From CAKOSP01 sp964404455 (GTDB lineage Bacteria > Bacillota_I > Bacilli_A > RF39 > UBA660): a DNA stretch of 33,757 nt. The stretch is from positions 1 through 33,757 of the forward strand of contig CAYOJY010000001.1 in assembly GCA_964404455.1 (NCBI GenBank), written 5' to 3'. How positions within the stretch are numbered: position 1 is the stretch's first letter; each line of letters starts with the position of its first letter. This document shows, piece after piece, positions 24,460-33,663 of this stretch. A program made the translations under genes and the position numbers. Below the pieces are notes generated by a model, which was given only the letters and a program-made list of their open reading frames with translations, did not search any database and was not told the DNA's origin.

Positions 24460-24483
24460 AACTAACATAAAATGTTGGTTTTT
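24460..24483 (+). terminator. Terminator after jag
   Basis: AACTAACAT (24460-24468) pairs with ATGTTGGTT (24472-24480), with one T-G pair and an AAA loop. A T-run follows. It ends the rpmH-rnpA-yidC-jag unit. Confidence 0.75.
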
Positions 24484-24527
24484 AATTTGTGCTTTTTAAA
24501 AATTTTATTATAAAATTTCAAAGAAAC

Positions 24528-24556
24528 TTGCTTTATTTTAAAGTTGGTGATATTAT
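24528..24556 (+). promoter_or_regulatory. Promoter for the unrecognised 397-residue gene
   Basis: TTGCTT (24528-24533) and TATTAT (24551-24556) are spaced by 17 bp, followed by CAGGAGG and the ATG at 24581. The gene therefore looks like an independent unit. Confidence 0.5.
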
Positions 24557-24580
24557 AATTTATAAATTTCAGGAGGATTT

Positions 24581-25774
24581 ATGGAAAAAAGAAAAAGTTT
24601 TGTATTTTATGGAATTAATCATGAAATACAATTATTAAGTAAAATTTTGAATACACAAGGGATTGAACATGAAATTCAAACTTGTGCGGGAGGATTGACC
24701 ATAGCCACTTCAATAGAAAATTATTTAAAATGTCTAGAAGCTGGTACGAATATTATTTTAATAAAGAAAAATAATTTTGAATCAATCGAGTGGATTGATA
24801 AATTTCGTGAGTTAAAACCAATTGGATATTTACCCGTAATGCGGTGTAACTTATCAGAAACATATTGTTTTCCAGAAATAAAAGACTTTTGTGATAAATT
24901 GAAGCAATATACTGGTTGTGATGTTTTAACAAATTTTGGTGAGGTAGATTATGATATTGAAATAATGTTAGAAGTAGACTTAAATCATTATGGATGGGCG
25001 CTTAATGAATGTAAGCTTTTTAATAATAATATTGTTAAAGCATCGCCATTTTATGAAATTGTTTATTGTGAAAAAGATAAAAACTCAGCTTGTTTTTCTA
25101 TGAAAAATACTCAAAAAAGTTTAGAAAATTTATTTTTCTATATTGGTCTAACCAATCCAGAAGGAATATACTTTAATTCAATAAATGATGAAGCAATAAA
25201 TAATAAAGAAACCAAAACATGTGGAAAGATTATAGATTTTAATATAGATTTATACAATGAAGACGATAGAGAAAGAAAAATAATAGGAAATTATACCGCA
25301 AAATACTTTAAGCAATTCGAAGACCCTTTAAATAAAAATAAATCTAAAATTTATGAAATAAAGGATGACGGCGATTTTCAATGTAAAATTGTTAGAAGTA
25401 CTTTTAATGAAATATTTATTGAGACAAAAATAAATATTAATAGATGCGAAATAAGTTATTATTCTTCTGACCAAAAAGGTTTATCGGATATTGATCAAAG
25501 TGATCAGAATTTTACGTTTAAAATAATAGAATATTTTAAAAGAAATAAAGATATAGTAATTCATTATTCTAATGCTTGTGATGCTGTTGAAATATATCGG
25601 TTACCTGAAATTTTCAAGATTGAAAATGTTTTAAACAGAGATATTACTGGAGATCCAATTATATATGCTGATGTTATTCAATTAATAGAAGAAGATGATT
25701 ATGAAACAATAAAAACGCTTATAAATGATAATATAAATAATCAAAAATCTAGAAAAAGAGTTTACTTAAACTAA
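24581..25774 (+). CDS. Protein of unknown function, cysteine-rich
   Basis: I do not recognise this 397-residue protein. AGGAGG lies 7 nt before the ATG, and promoter and terminator frame it as a single-gene unit between jag and mnmE. It has no signal peptide or membrane segment, so it is probably cytoplasmic. It holds 13 cysteines, many for a cytosolic protein, with no CxxC pair. The first ~55 residues (FYGINHEIQLLSKIL, then CAGGLTIATSIENYLK) alternate like an alpha/beta domain, possibly receiver-like. The middle is acidic and low in hydrophobic runs. The C-terminus ends basic (QKSRKRVYLN). Base usage looks like its neighbours, so there is no sign of recent transfer. Confidence 0.85.
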   Translation: MEKRKSFVFYGINHEIQLLSKILNTQGIEHEIQTCAGGLTIATSIENYLKCLEAGTNIILIKKNNFESIEWIDKFRELKPIGYLPVMRCNLSETYCFPEIKDFCDKLKQYTGCDVLTNFGEVDYDIEIMLEVDLNHYGWALNECKLFNNNIVKASPFYEIVYCEKDKNSACFSMKNTQKSLENLFFYIGLTNPEGIYFNSINDEAINNKETKTCGKIIDFNIDLYNEDDRERKIIGNYTAKYFKQFEDPLNKNKSKIYEIKDDGDFQCKIVRSTFNEIFIETKININRCEISYYSSDQKGLSDIDQSDQNFTFKIIEYFKRNKDIVIHYSNACDAVEIYRLPEIFKIENVLNRDITGDPIIYADVIQLIEEDDYETIKTLINDNINNQKSRKRVYLN

Positions 25775-25794
25775 TGTTAGCCTAGAAAAAAAGA

Positions 25795-25835
25795 CAATCA
25801 AAAAACATATGAAAAATTATATGTTTTTTTGATTG
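25795..25835 (+). terminator. Strong, probably bidirectional terminator
   Basis: CAATCAAAAAACATAT (25795-25810) pairs with ATATGTTTTTTTGATTG (25819-25835), with one bulged base and an 8-nt loop. The T-rich second arm serves as the U-tract. It separates the unknown gene from mnmE. Confidence 0.75.
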
Positions 25836-25852
25836 AATAAAATTAAATAAAA

Positions 25853-25881
25853 TTTAAAAACAGCAAAAAGTATGCTATAAT
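25853..25881 (+). promoter_or_regulatory. Promoter of the mnmE-mnmG-rsmG-noc operon
   Basis: The extended -10 TGCTATAAT (25873-25881) lies 17 bp after TTTAAA (25853-25858). GAAAGGAA and the mnmE ATG follow within 30 nt. The next genes are packed tightly and share direction. Confidence 0.7.
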
Positions 25882-25907
25882 ACAAACGTTTGAAAGGAAT
25901 AAAAATC

Positions 25908-27245
25908 ATGGAAGACAATATTTGTGCAATATCAACAAGTGGGGGAGGAGCTATTTCAATTATTAGAGTATCAGGAAAAGATGCTGTTTTAATGGTGGAT
26001 AAGATATTTGATAAAAATATTATTGATTCTAAGAGTCATATTATCAAATATGGACACATTATTCATAATAATGAAATAATTGATGAAGTACTATTAATGA
26101 TAATGCGAGGACCTAAAACGTACACTCGCGAAGATATTGTCGAAATTAATTGTCACGGTGGTTATAGTGTTTCTTTGAAAATATTAGATATATTATTAGC
26201 AAACGGCTGTCGAATTGCCGAGCCGGGTGAATTTACTAAAAGAGCTTTTTTAAATGGAAGAATTGATTTAACAATGGCGGAGGCAGTAAATGATTTAATT
26301 AATGCTAAAACTGAAAACTCAAGAAAACTAGCCATTAATGCGGTAAGAGGAAAGTTAAATCAAAAAATAAATGAATTAAGGGAAAAAATTAGTAAAATAT
26401 TAGCTAATATTGAAGTAAATATTGATTACCCGGAATACATTGATGAAGTAGAAGTAACAAATGAATTAATTGAACAATATTTAAATGAAATTAGTCAAAA
26501 ATTAAATGAAATCATTGAAGATTCTCAAAATGGTCAAATAATTAAACACGGCATCAATGTGGCGATAATTGGTCGTCCCAATGTGGGAAAAAGTAGTTTA
26601 TTAAATACCTTAATTGATGAAGAAAAAGCCATTGTCACAAATATTCCGGGAACTACGAGAGATATAGTTGAAGGAACAATTACTTTAAATGGAGTATTGA
26701 TTAATTTTATTGATACAGCGGGAATAAGAGATACTGATGATATAGTTGAAAAAATGGGTGTTTCTAAAAGTGAGGAAGTAAGCAATAAAGCTGATTTAAT
26801 AATTTTAGTTTTTAGTAACGATGAGGAATTAACGGCGGAGGATAAAAAATTAATGGAAAAAAATAAGCTTAATAAAACTATTTATTTTGTTAATAAAAAT
26901 GATTTAGCAAAAAAGATTAACATTGATAAAGAAGCCGTTTATGGTAATACTAAGACAATAGATGGAATAAAGCATCTAAAAAAAGCTATAATCCAAAAAA
27001 TGCAATTAAATTTAATTGAAAATAAAGATTTAACTTATTTAAGCAACAGTCGTCAAATTGCATTAATGCAAAAAGCAAAAGACGCTATTGATAATGCTCT
27101 TGTGGGAAAAAATAATCATTTACCTATTGATTTAATTGAAATAGATATTAAAAATGCTTGGCAATTTTTAGGGGAAATTACGGGAGAATTTTATGAAGAT
27201 GAATTAGTGGATAAAATTTTTAGTAATTTTTGTTTAGGAAAATAG
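25908..27245 (+). CDS. mnmE: tRNA modification GTPase MnmE
   Basis: MnmE with MnmG installs the carboxymethylaminomethyl group (or a related one) on U34 of certain tRNAs. The 445-residue protein has the N-terminal tetrahydrofolate-binding domain (ICAISTSGGGAISIIRVSG), a G domain with GRPNVGKSSL (G1), DTAGIRDT (G3) and NKND (G4), and the conserved C-terminal FCLGK with its essential Cys. I chose ATG 25908 after AAAGGAA; the frame is open six codons further. It overlaps the open frame of mnmG, its partner. Confidence 0.97.
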   Translation: MEDNICAISTSGGGAISIIRVSGKDAVLMVDKIFDKNIIDSKSHIIKYGHIIHNNEIIDEVLLMIMRGPKTYTREDIVEINCHGGYSVSLKILDILLANGCRIAEPGEFTKRAFLNGRIDLTMAEAVNDLINAKTENSRKLAINAVRGKLNQKINELREKISKILANIEVNIDYPEYIDEVEVTNELIEQYLNEISQKLNEIIEDSQNGQIIKHGINVAIIGRPNVGKSSLLNTLIDEEKAIVTNIPGTTRDIVEGTITLNGVLINFIDTAGIRDTDDIVEKMGVSKSEEVSNKADLIILVFSNDEELTAEDKKLMEKNKLNKTIYFVNKNDLAKKINIDKEAVYGNTKTIDGIKHLKKAIIQKMQLNLIENKDLTYLSNSRQIALMQKAKDAIDNALVGKNNHLPIDLIEIDIKNAWQFLGEITGEFYEDELVDKIFSNFCLGK

Positions 27246-27250
27246 AAATT

Positions 27251-29068
27251 ATGATAGATGTAATAGTTGTTGGCGGCGGACACGCAGGTTGTGAGGCCGC
27301 ATATATAAGTGCTTATCTAGGTAAAAAAACTATTCTTTTAACTATGAATAAAAAAAACATAGCTGATATGGCTTGCAATCCCTCTATTGGAGGTACATCA
27401 AAAGGTATAATTGTGCGCGAAATAGATGCTTTAGGTGGTTTAATGGGAAAAATAACAGATAAATCCCATTTTCAACTTAAAATGTTAAATTCATCCAAAG
27501 GTCCAGCAGTTCGGGCATTAAGAGCTCAAGCTGATAAAGTTCTATACTCTCAAAATATGTTAAATGTTTTAAATAAAACTAAAAATTTAAAAATAATAGA
27601 AGGAAAAGTTGAAAACCTTTTAATAGAAAATAACGAAGTAAAAGGTGTTATATTAGAAAATGAAACGATAATTAAAAGTAAAATAGTAATTTTAACAACT
27701 GGAACTTATACCAGATCCAATATTTTAATTGGCAAAAAAAGCATCAAAAGCGGACCTCATGGAGAAGATAGATCAAATCATTTATCGGATAACCTGAAAA
27801 AATTAGGGATGAAAATTATTCGGTTAAAAACGGGAACACCGCCAAGAATTAAAGAAAGTTCCATTGATTTTAATAAGCTGAAAGAAGAAAAAGGTGATGA
27901 GATAACTTACACCTTTAGTGTGGATAATAAGCCAACATATAAATCAAGTGATCAAAGGAGCTGTTATTTAATTTACACTAATCAAAATACGCATCAAATA
28001 ATTAATGATAATATTAAAAAAAGTGCAATGTATAGTGGATTGGTAACGGGAATAGGTGCTAGATATTGTCCTTCAATTGAAGATAAAATTACTCGATTTT
28101 ATGATAAAGAAAGACATCAATTATTTTTAGAACCCGAAAGTAACTATTATGATGAATGGTATTTACAAGGTTTTTCCATGAGTATGCCCAAGGACATTCA
28201 AACAAAATTAGTTCATAGTCTTCCTGGGTTAGAAAAAGCTGTGTTAACTAAATATGCTTATGCAATTGAATATGACGCTATAGATCCAATTCAAGTTTAT
28301 CCCTCACTTGAAAATAAAATTATTAAAAATTTATTTACCGCAGGGCAAATTAATGGAACAAGTGGTTATGAAGAAGCTGCTGGTCAAGGAATAATCGCAG
28401 GAATTAATGCCAGTTTAAAATTAGATAATAAAAAGTCGCTTATTCTAAAAAGAAATGAAGCTTATATTGGAGTTTTAATTGATGATTTGGTGACAAAAGG
28501 AACAATCGAACCATACCGGATGTTAACCAGTCGTGCTGAATTTAGATTATTGCTTCGCCATGATAATGCGGATTTAAGGTTAAGAAAATATGGTTATGAA
28601 ATAGGAACTATTAGCCAAAAACAATATAAAAAATTAAATGATAAAATAAATAATATTGCAAAATTAATCGAAATTTTAAAAACAAATAAAATTAAAACTC
28701 AAAATAAAAGTATTACTTTTTTAGATTATTTAAAAAGACCAGAAGTAAGCATTAATCAAATAAAAGAATATATTGAAGTTAACTTTGAAGAAGATGTTTT
28801 AAACGAAGTTGAAGTAGATATCAAATATGCCGGTTATATAAAAAAAGCTTATGAACAAGCTGATAAATTAAAAAAATTAGAAGAAAAAGAAATACCTGAT
28901 AATATAGAATATCAAAAAATCAAAAATCTAGCTTCAGAAGCTCGTCAAAAACTTACCCAAATTCGTCCTAAAACGATTGCTCAAGCTACGCGAATAAGCG
29001 GCGTTAATCCAGCAGACATATCTGTTTTAGCTGTATACTTAAAAAAGGAATATAATAAAAATGAATAA
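27251..29068 (+). CDS. mnmG: tRNA U34 carboxymethylaminomethyltransferase MnmG
   Basis: The FAD enzyme partners MnmE. The 605-residue protein begins MIDVIVVGGGHAGCEAAY (Rossmann FAD motif), with NPSIGGTSKG, GPAVRALRAQADK, the TGTYTR motif, GLVTGIGARYCPSIEDKI and LTSRAEFRLLLRHDNADLR, all family hallmarks. The start at 27251 is six bases after the mnmE stop; seven additional in-frame codons overlap mnmE and are less likely. Its end overlaps rsmG by 8 bp. Confidence 0.97.
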   Translation: MIDVIVVGGGHAGCEAAYISAYLGKKTILLTMNKKNIADMACNPSIGGTSKGIIVREIDALGGLMGKITDKSHFQLKMLNSSKGPAVRALRAQADKVLYSQNMLNVLNKTKNLKIIEGKVENLLIENNEVKGVILENETIIKSKIVILTTGTYTRSNILIGKKSIKSGPHGEDRSNHLSDNLKKLGMKIIRLKTGTPPRIKESSIDFNKLKEEKGDEITYTFSVDNKPTYKSSDQRSCYLIYTNQNTHQIINDNIKKSAMYSGLVTGIGARYCPSIEDKITRFYDKERHQLFLEPESNYYDEWYLQGFSMSMPKDIQTKLVHSLPGLEKAVLTKYAYAIEYDAIDPIQVYPSLENKIIKNLFTAGQINGTSGYEEAAGQGIIAGINASLKLDNKKSLILKRNEAYIGVLIDDLVTKGTIEPYRMLTSRAEFRLLLRHDNADLRLRKYGYEIGTISQKQYKKLNDKINNIAKLIEILKTNKIKTQNKSITFLDYLKRPEVSINQIKEYIEVNFEEDVLNEVEVDIKYAGYIKKAYEQADKLKKLEEKEIPDNIEYQKIKNLASEARQKLTQIRPKTIAQATRISGVNPADISVLAVYLKKEYNKNE

Positions 29069-29777
29069 GAAAGAATTTATTGAAGAATTAAAAAAACTAA
29101 ATATTCAGGTAACTGAAGAACAAATGGCTTTATTAAATATTTATTATAAAACATTAATTCAATATAATACCCACACTAATTTAACTTCTATTTTAATAGA
29201 GAAAGATGTATACTTGAAACATTTTTATGATAGCTTAACTATTACCAAAATAATAGATTTGAATCAAATTAATAATTTATTGGATATTGGCAGTGGTGCT
29301 GGTTTTCCAGGCGTAGTATTAAAAATCTTTTTTCCTCATTTGAATGTTTTTTTAATAGACTCAAATAATAAAAAAATAACATTTTTAAAAGAATTAACTC
29401 AAAAATTAAATTTAGAAATAATTATTATTCACGAAAGAGCAGAAAATTATATAAAAGCAAAAATTAATTATTTTGATATGGCTACCGCCAGAGCGGTGGC
29501 TAATTTAAGAATATTAAGTGAAATTTCTTTACCATTTTTAAAAAAAGGCGGATATTTTATTGCAATGAAGGGCAATGCTGAACAAGAAATAAAAGAAGTA
29601 AAAGAAATTTTGGAATTTATGAATGCCGAAATTTGCCAAAAAATAGAGTTTTCTTTACCTCTGAATGGCGGAAAACGATCATTAATTAAGATTATTAAAA
29701 AAAGTCTTTCGGATATTAAAAATTTAAGACAATATGACCAAATTATAAAAAATAGATTGAAAAAAAGTAAAAAGTGA
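29061..29777 (+). CDS. rsmG: 16S rRNA 7-methylguanosine methyltransferase
   Basis: RsmG methylates G527 of 16S rRNA (E. coli numbering). The 238-residue protein has the SAM-binding motif LLDIGSGAGFPGVVLKI (~74-90) and the downstream TARAVANLRILSEISLPFLKKGG block. The order mnmE-mnmG-rsmG-noc is as in B. subtilis. The start overlaps mnmG, suggesting coupling. Confidence 0.96.
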   Translation: MNKKEFIEELKKLNIQVTEEQMALLNIYYKTLIQYNTHTNLTSILIEKDVYLKHFYDSLTITKIIDLNQINNLLDIGSGAGFPGVVLKIFFPHLNVFLIDSNNKKITFLKELTQKLNLEIIIIHERAENYIKAKINYFDMATARAVANLRILSEISLPFLKKGGYFIAMKGNAEQEIKEVKEILEFMNAEICQKIEFSLPLNGGKRSLIKIIKKSLSDIKNLRQYDQIIKNRLKKSKK

Positions 29778-29808
29778 GATATCATATTTATGATAAGGGG
29801 AAATAAAA

Positions 29809-30816
29809 GTGGATACAGAAAAAAAAGTTTTACAAGTCCCAATTGAGGATATTATACCTAATCGTTTTCAACCGCGATTAGCTTTTGATGATGCAGCACT
29901 TCAAGAATTAGCGGAATCAATCAAAGTCCATGGTATTATTCAACCTTTAGTTTTAAGAAGAATGGAAGATAAATACGAAATTGTTGCTGGAGAAAGAAGA
30001 TATCGAGCTGCTAAAATAGCCGGATTAACATCGGTACCAGCCATTTTAACAGTTTTAAATGATAATGAAAGTGCTGAGGTCGCAATAGTAGAAAATGTTC
30101 AAAGAAAAGATTTAACCTCAATTGAAGAAGCTAGATCATATAAAGTGTTATTGGATCAAGGTACAATGTCTCAAGAAGAACTAGCAAATAAAATGGGATT
30201 ATCCCAAAGTGCCATATCAAATAAATTAAGACTATTAAATTTAGCTATAGAAGTACAGGACGCTATTATTAATGAAAAAATATCCGAAAGGCATGCCAGA
30301 AGTTTATTAAAATTAAAGACTCATGATGATCAAAGAAAATTACTTATTAAAACAATCACAGAAAGATTAACTGTAAAACAATTAGAAGAAGAAATTAAAA
30401 AAATTAATGATATGGAAGTGCCATTAATTAAAAACATTATTAATTTAAATGAAATAAAAGAAAAATCAACAGATATTAAGATTACAAATGAAGAAAAAGT
30501 TCCGGAAATTAAACCAATTATGGAAAATAAATATCCTAATAAATTTTTTAATTTTTTAGAAGACGAATCTGCTAATATGAACATCGAAGAAATTGAAAAT
30601 ACTTTTGATTTAGAAAAAAATACTAATAACATTGAAGAAAATAATGAAATAGAAGAAATTGAAATGTTGGATGATTTTAATTTAGAAACAAAAAATGAAG
30701 ATAATACTTTAAATGAAATAACAGAATTTTTAAAAAAATATCAAAATGTAGAGTTTGATATAAACAAAACAGAATCTTTAACAACGTTAACCGTTAAAAT
30801 TACCGAAAATAATTAG
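29809..30816 (+). CDS. noc: Noc-type ParB-family nucleoid occlusion protein
   Basis: The 335-residue protein has an N-terminal CTP-binding ParB domain (IIPNRFQPR, 15-23; GERRYRA, 61-67; ENVQRKDLTSIEEA), a helix-turn-helix (~120-170) and a C-terminal dimerisation segment (~303-335). Between them lies a long acidic linker (~250-300). Residues aligned to the known ParB/Noc specificity positions are Gln133, Lys139, Asn144 and Arg161, close to the Noc set (Gln, Lys, Lys, Arg) and unlike ParB (Arg, Thr, Ala, Gly). The place after rsmG matches noc in Bacillus. The GTG start cannot move upstream (in-frame TAA at 29794-29796), so no N-terminal amphipathic helix is encoded. No parA/soj follows. It meets the convergent PBP gene with a 4-bp overlap. 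Confidence 0.85.
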   Translation: MDTEKKVLQVPIEDIIPNRFQPRLAFDDAALQELAESIKVHGIIQPLVLRRMEDKYEIVAGERRYRAAKIAGLTSVPAILTVLNDNESAEVAIVENVQRKDLTSIEEARSYKVLLDQGTMSQEELANKMGLSQSAISNKLRLLNLAIEVQDAIINEKISERHARSLLKLKTHDDQRKLLIKTITERLTVKQLEEEIKKINDMEVPLIKNIINLNEIKEKSTDIKITNEEKVPEIKPIMENKYPNKFFNFLEDESANMNIEEIENTFDLEKNTNNIEENNEIEEIEMLDDFNLETKNEDNTLNEITEFLKKYQNVEFDINKTESLTTLTVKITENN

Positions 30817-32736
30817 TCATTCTTACTTACAAAAGAGCTTGTTCCCGGCGCTGTTCCTTTTAAAAAGTAAAAAGGAGTGGCTTTTTTTTCATTTGTAGTA
30901 ACTTCTCCAGTTACTGAATCTAACATTACAGCAATGACATTATCTGGTTTTTCATACCAACTAGTTTCTTTATTTTTTAAAAGACCTTCCATTACTTCAG
31001 CCCAAATTTCTCGTTCAGCTCGACTAATTTCGGAAGTTATTGCTTTATTTTTATCATAACCCATCCAAATAGACATAAGTAAATCTGGATTATAACCCAC
31101 ATTCCATACATCGGTATTAGTGGTTCCGCTTTTAAGCGAATATTTTTTAGTTAATTTATTGGCTATAGATAAGCCTGTTGCTGATGTATAATCGCTGAAT
31201 TTATTATTAGTAGTACAACTTAACATTTCATTTAAAATATAAGTATAATTAGGATTTAAAATTAAATTATTTTCAAATTTTTTTTCATATAAAACATTTC
31301 CATTTGCATCTTCAACTTTATTAATAAGATATAAATCCCGTTCATAACCCCCGGAGGCAAACGTTGCATAACCAGTGGTATAATCAATGATATTAAGTTC
31401 ACTAGTGCCAAGAGCAAGAGAAGCAACCTCTTTTAAATGACCATTTATACCGGTTTTACGGGCTATTTCAATTAACTTATCAACACCTAAGAACAAATTA
31501 GTTTTAACTGCATATATGTTATCTGAAAAAGCTACGGCAGCAGCCATAGTAATATCTTTATTGGCATATTTATTATTAAAATTATTTGGCGAGTAATTTT
31601 GATTATTTGATAAATTAAAAACTGTGTATTCACTTTTAAAAGTAGAAGCCATGGTAAGATTATTTTCTAAAGCGGCATAATACAAAAAAGATTTCATAGT
31701 TGAGCCGACTTGCCTTTTAGAATTTGTTGCTCTATTATAAGTGCTTTTAGAATAATCCATTCCCCCTGTTAAAGCAATTATAGCTCCATCATTAGGATTG
31801 GCAACAACACTAGCTACCTGTAAATCATCATCAAATTTATGCTCTAAAATTTTATTTTCTAATAAAGTTTGAGCTTCTAAATTCAAAGTTGTATATATTT
31901 TAAGACCACCTGATTCAATTAATGATTTAGGTATTTGAGGTATTTTTTCTAATTCATATAAAACCGCATCTTGATAATACATAATCATTTGTAAATTATT
32001 TTCCGTATGCTTTCCAAAAATTTCTATTTTATTTTTAAATAAATTATTATATTGTTCTTCAGTTAAATATTTATTAGTAATCATTGTTTTAGCTACAATT
32101 TTTGCTCGTTCAACGCATTTATCATAATCAGTAACAGGGTTATAATGACTTGGATTTTTGGGAATACTTGAAAGCATTAGAGATTCTTCCATTGAAAGCT
32201 CACTTACTTTTTTATTAAAATAATATTTACTGGCATTTTGAATTCCATAATTCCCTTGACCATAATTTATAGTATTTAAATAACCCGTTAAAATATCTTC
32301 TTTTGAATAATGTACTTCCAATTGAAGTGCTAAAAAAGCCTCATCAATTTTTCTTTTCCAAGACTTGCTAAAATCTAAATACATATTTCGAGCATATTGT
32401 TGAGAAATAGTTGAAGCCCCTTCTATTAAACTTTGTGATTTAATATTATTAAGCATCGCTTTACCTATTCGCAAATAATCAAAGCCTTGATGCGAGTAAA
32501 AATTTTTGTCTTCAACTGATATTGTCGCATTGATAAAAAATTTGTTAATATCTTTTAAATCAACCCATTCACTAGTTTTAGAACCTTGATAAACCAAATC
32601 ATTTTTATCATCATATAAAAAAAAACTACTTGTATTTTTTAAATCTAATTGAGGGCTAAAATAGGCATATACATATAAGCTAGTTAAGGTTATAACCCCT
32701 GAAATAAATAAANNNNNNNNNNGCCAAAGACCTCAT
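30813..32736 (-). CDS. Class A penicillin-binding protein, start interrupted by a gap
   Basis: The bifunctional peptidoglycan glycosyltransferase-transpeptidase shows the GT51 motifs EDKNFYSHQGFD, EGASTISQQYARN, KRKIDEAFLALQLE and LNTINYGQGNYGI. The transpeptidase motifs are STMK (SxxK), SDN and KSGT. The gene continues past the last uninterrupted start at 32597 into a membrane helix (LFISGVITLTSLYVYAYFSP). It should begin at ATG 32734-32736 (MRSLA) after AGGTGA. The intervening 10 N break the frame as written; a true gap length divisible by three would restore it. It is the only gene right of oriC that faces replication. No separate terminator fits between it and noc. Confidence 0.92.
32713..32722. 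other. Assembly gap of 10 N near the PBP start
   Basis: Ten N bases fall between codon 5 and the membrane helix of the PBP gene. With ten bases the two halves are out of frame; 0, 3, 6, 9 or 12 bases would join them. As in gyrB, the N-run looks like a fixed placeholder. Confidence 0.85.
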
Positions 32737-32790
32737 AAATTCACCTAAATTTATTATGAAATAAAATTAAAAAAATATAAGCAATTTAGA

Positions 32791-32829
32791 TTGATTTTCT
32801 AAAACTATATGATATAATGTTTTAGAAAA
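32791..32829 (+). promoter_or_regulatory. Promoter overlapped by an 11-bp inverted repeat
   Basis: TTGATT (32791-32796) and TATAAT (32813-32818) are 16 bp apart and precede the small gene at 32841. A perfect 11-bp inverted repeat, TTTTCTAAAAC (32795-32805) and GTTTTAGAAAA (32819-32829), brackets the -10 box. It could be an operator. Confidence 0.6.
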
Positions 32830-32840
32830 AAGCGAGGTGC

Positions 32841-33179
32841 ATGTTGGAACAAAAAATAAGTTGGCTCTTTTTTGATAATGATAAACTATTAATATCGCGT
32901 AAAGAACAGGATGCTTTTTGTTACCCCGGAAAATATTTAATTTATGATTATAAAGAAGAATATAATAAAATAGATTTAATTAATTTAATATATTATCGTA
33001 AAACAAAAGAGTATAATATGGAAATAGATTTTAATAATAAGATTTGTAAATTTATATTTGATGATAAGAATATTTTAAAATTTGATTTGGATTGTTTAAT
33101 AAAGATAAATGAAGATAAAATAATAATAAAGTATAAAATTGATGATAATATGAAAAAAATAATAATAAATATAGAATAA
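32841..33179 (+). CDS. Small protein, possibly YwiB/DUF1934-like
   Basis: The 112-residue protein has GAGGTG 4 nt before the ATG. Its second half alternates short beta-like segments (KTKEYNMEIDFNNKICKFIF, DLDCLIKINEDKIIIKYKI), which recalls the beta-barrel YwiB/DUF1934 family. In Bacillus ywiB lies near rpoE (ywiB-argS-rpoE), and rpoE is the next gene here. The similarity is weak by eye, the protein is shorter than YwiB (~140 aa), and argS is absent. Treat the family as a guess; the gene itself is well supported by promoter and ribosome site. Confidence 0.7.
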   Translation: MLEQKISWLFFDNDKLLISRKEQDAFCYPGKYLIYDYKEEYNKIDLINLIYYRKTKEYNMEIDFNNKICKFIFDDKNILKFDLDCLIKINEDKIIIKYKIDDNMKKIIINIE

Positions 33180-33193
33180 TTTTAAAAAAAGCA

Positions 33194-33199
33194 TATAAT
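33194..33199 (+). promoter_or_regulatory. Possible -10 box for rpoE
   Basis: TATAAT sits inside the small palindrome AAGCATATAATGCTT (33190-33204), 30 bp before the rpoE start. No good -35 is visible. On the minus strand the same palindrome is followed by a T-run, so it may instead be a weak terminator. Confidence 0.35.
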
Positions 33200-33228
33200 G
33201 CTTAAAAAGATTATGAAAGGGATGTAAA

Positions 33229-33663
33229 ATGAAATTAAAAAAATTAACAATTGATGAATTGGAAAGTTTAAGTTATGATGAAGTAGCTTATTTAATATTA
33301 AGAGAATCTGGTAAAAAAATGAAAACAATGGCTTTATATCAAAAAGTATGTAAAACATTAAAAACAGAATTAGAAACTGATAAAATAGCTGATTTTTTTG
33401 AGCTATTATCAGTCAACAAAAAGTTTATAATGTTAGAAAAAGGTTATTGGGATTTACAATCTAAGCATAAAACAAAAATAATAATTGAAGATGATGACAC
33501 AGAAGAAATCGTTGGAACCTTTGATGAAGAAGAAATGGAAGAAGACGAAGACGACGACGAAGAAGATGAAAAAATATTTTATGAAAACGATGAAGATGAT
33601 GTTGTAGATGACAACGAACTTGCTGGTTTTATAGTTATTGAAGATGAAGAAGAAACAAGTTAA
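33229..33663 (+). CDS. rpoE: RNA polymerase delta subunit
   Basis: The 144-residue protein has the N-terminal HARE-HTH domain (SYDEVAYLILRESGKKMKTMALYQKV, then FFELLSVNKKFIMLEKGYWDL) and a strongly acidic C-terminal tail (from ~residue 85), typical of the delta subunit found only in Bacilli-type Firmicutes. Delta helps recycle RNA polymerase and affects promoter selectivity. AAAGGGATG precedes the ATG. A terminator overlaps the stop. In B. subtilis the next gene is pyrG. Confidence 0.96.
   Translation: MKLKKLTIDELESLSYDEVAYLILRESGKKMKTMALYQKVCKTLKTELETDKIADFFELLSVNKKFIMLEKGYWDLQSKHKTKIIIEDDDTEEIVGTFDEEEMEEDEDDDEEDEKIFYENDEDDVVDDNELAGFIVIEDEEETS

Noticed and set aside
26637..26655. Possible NBS in mnmE (ATTCCGGGAAC)
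   Set aside because: Only half matches, and the bases encode the conserved NIPGTTRD motif of the G domain.
29468..29842. 124-codon antisense frame across the rsmG end
   Set aside because: It is antisense to rsmG motifs and to the noc start, with low-complexity composition.
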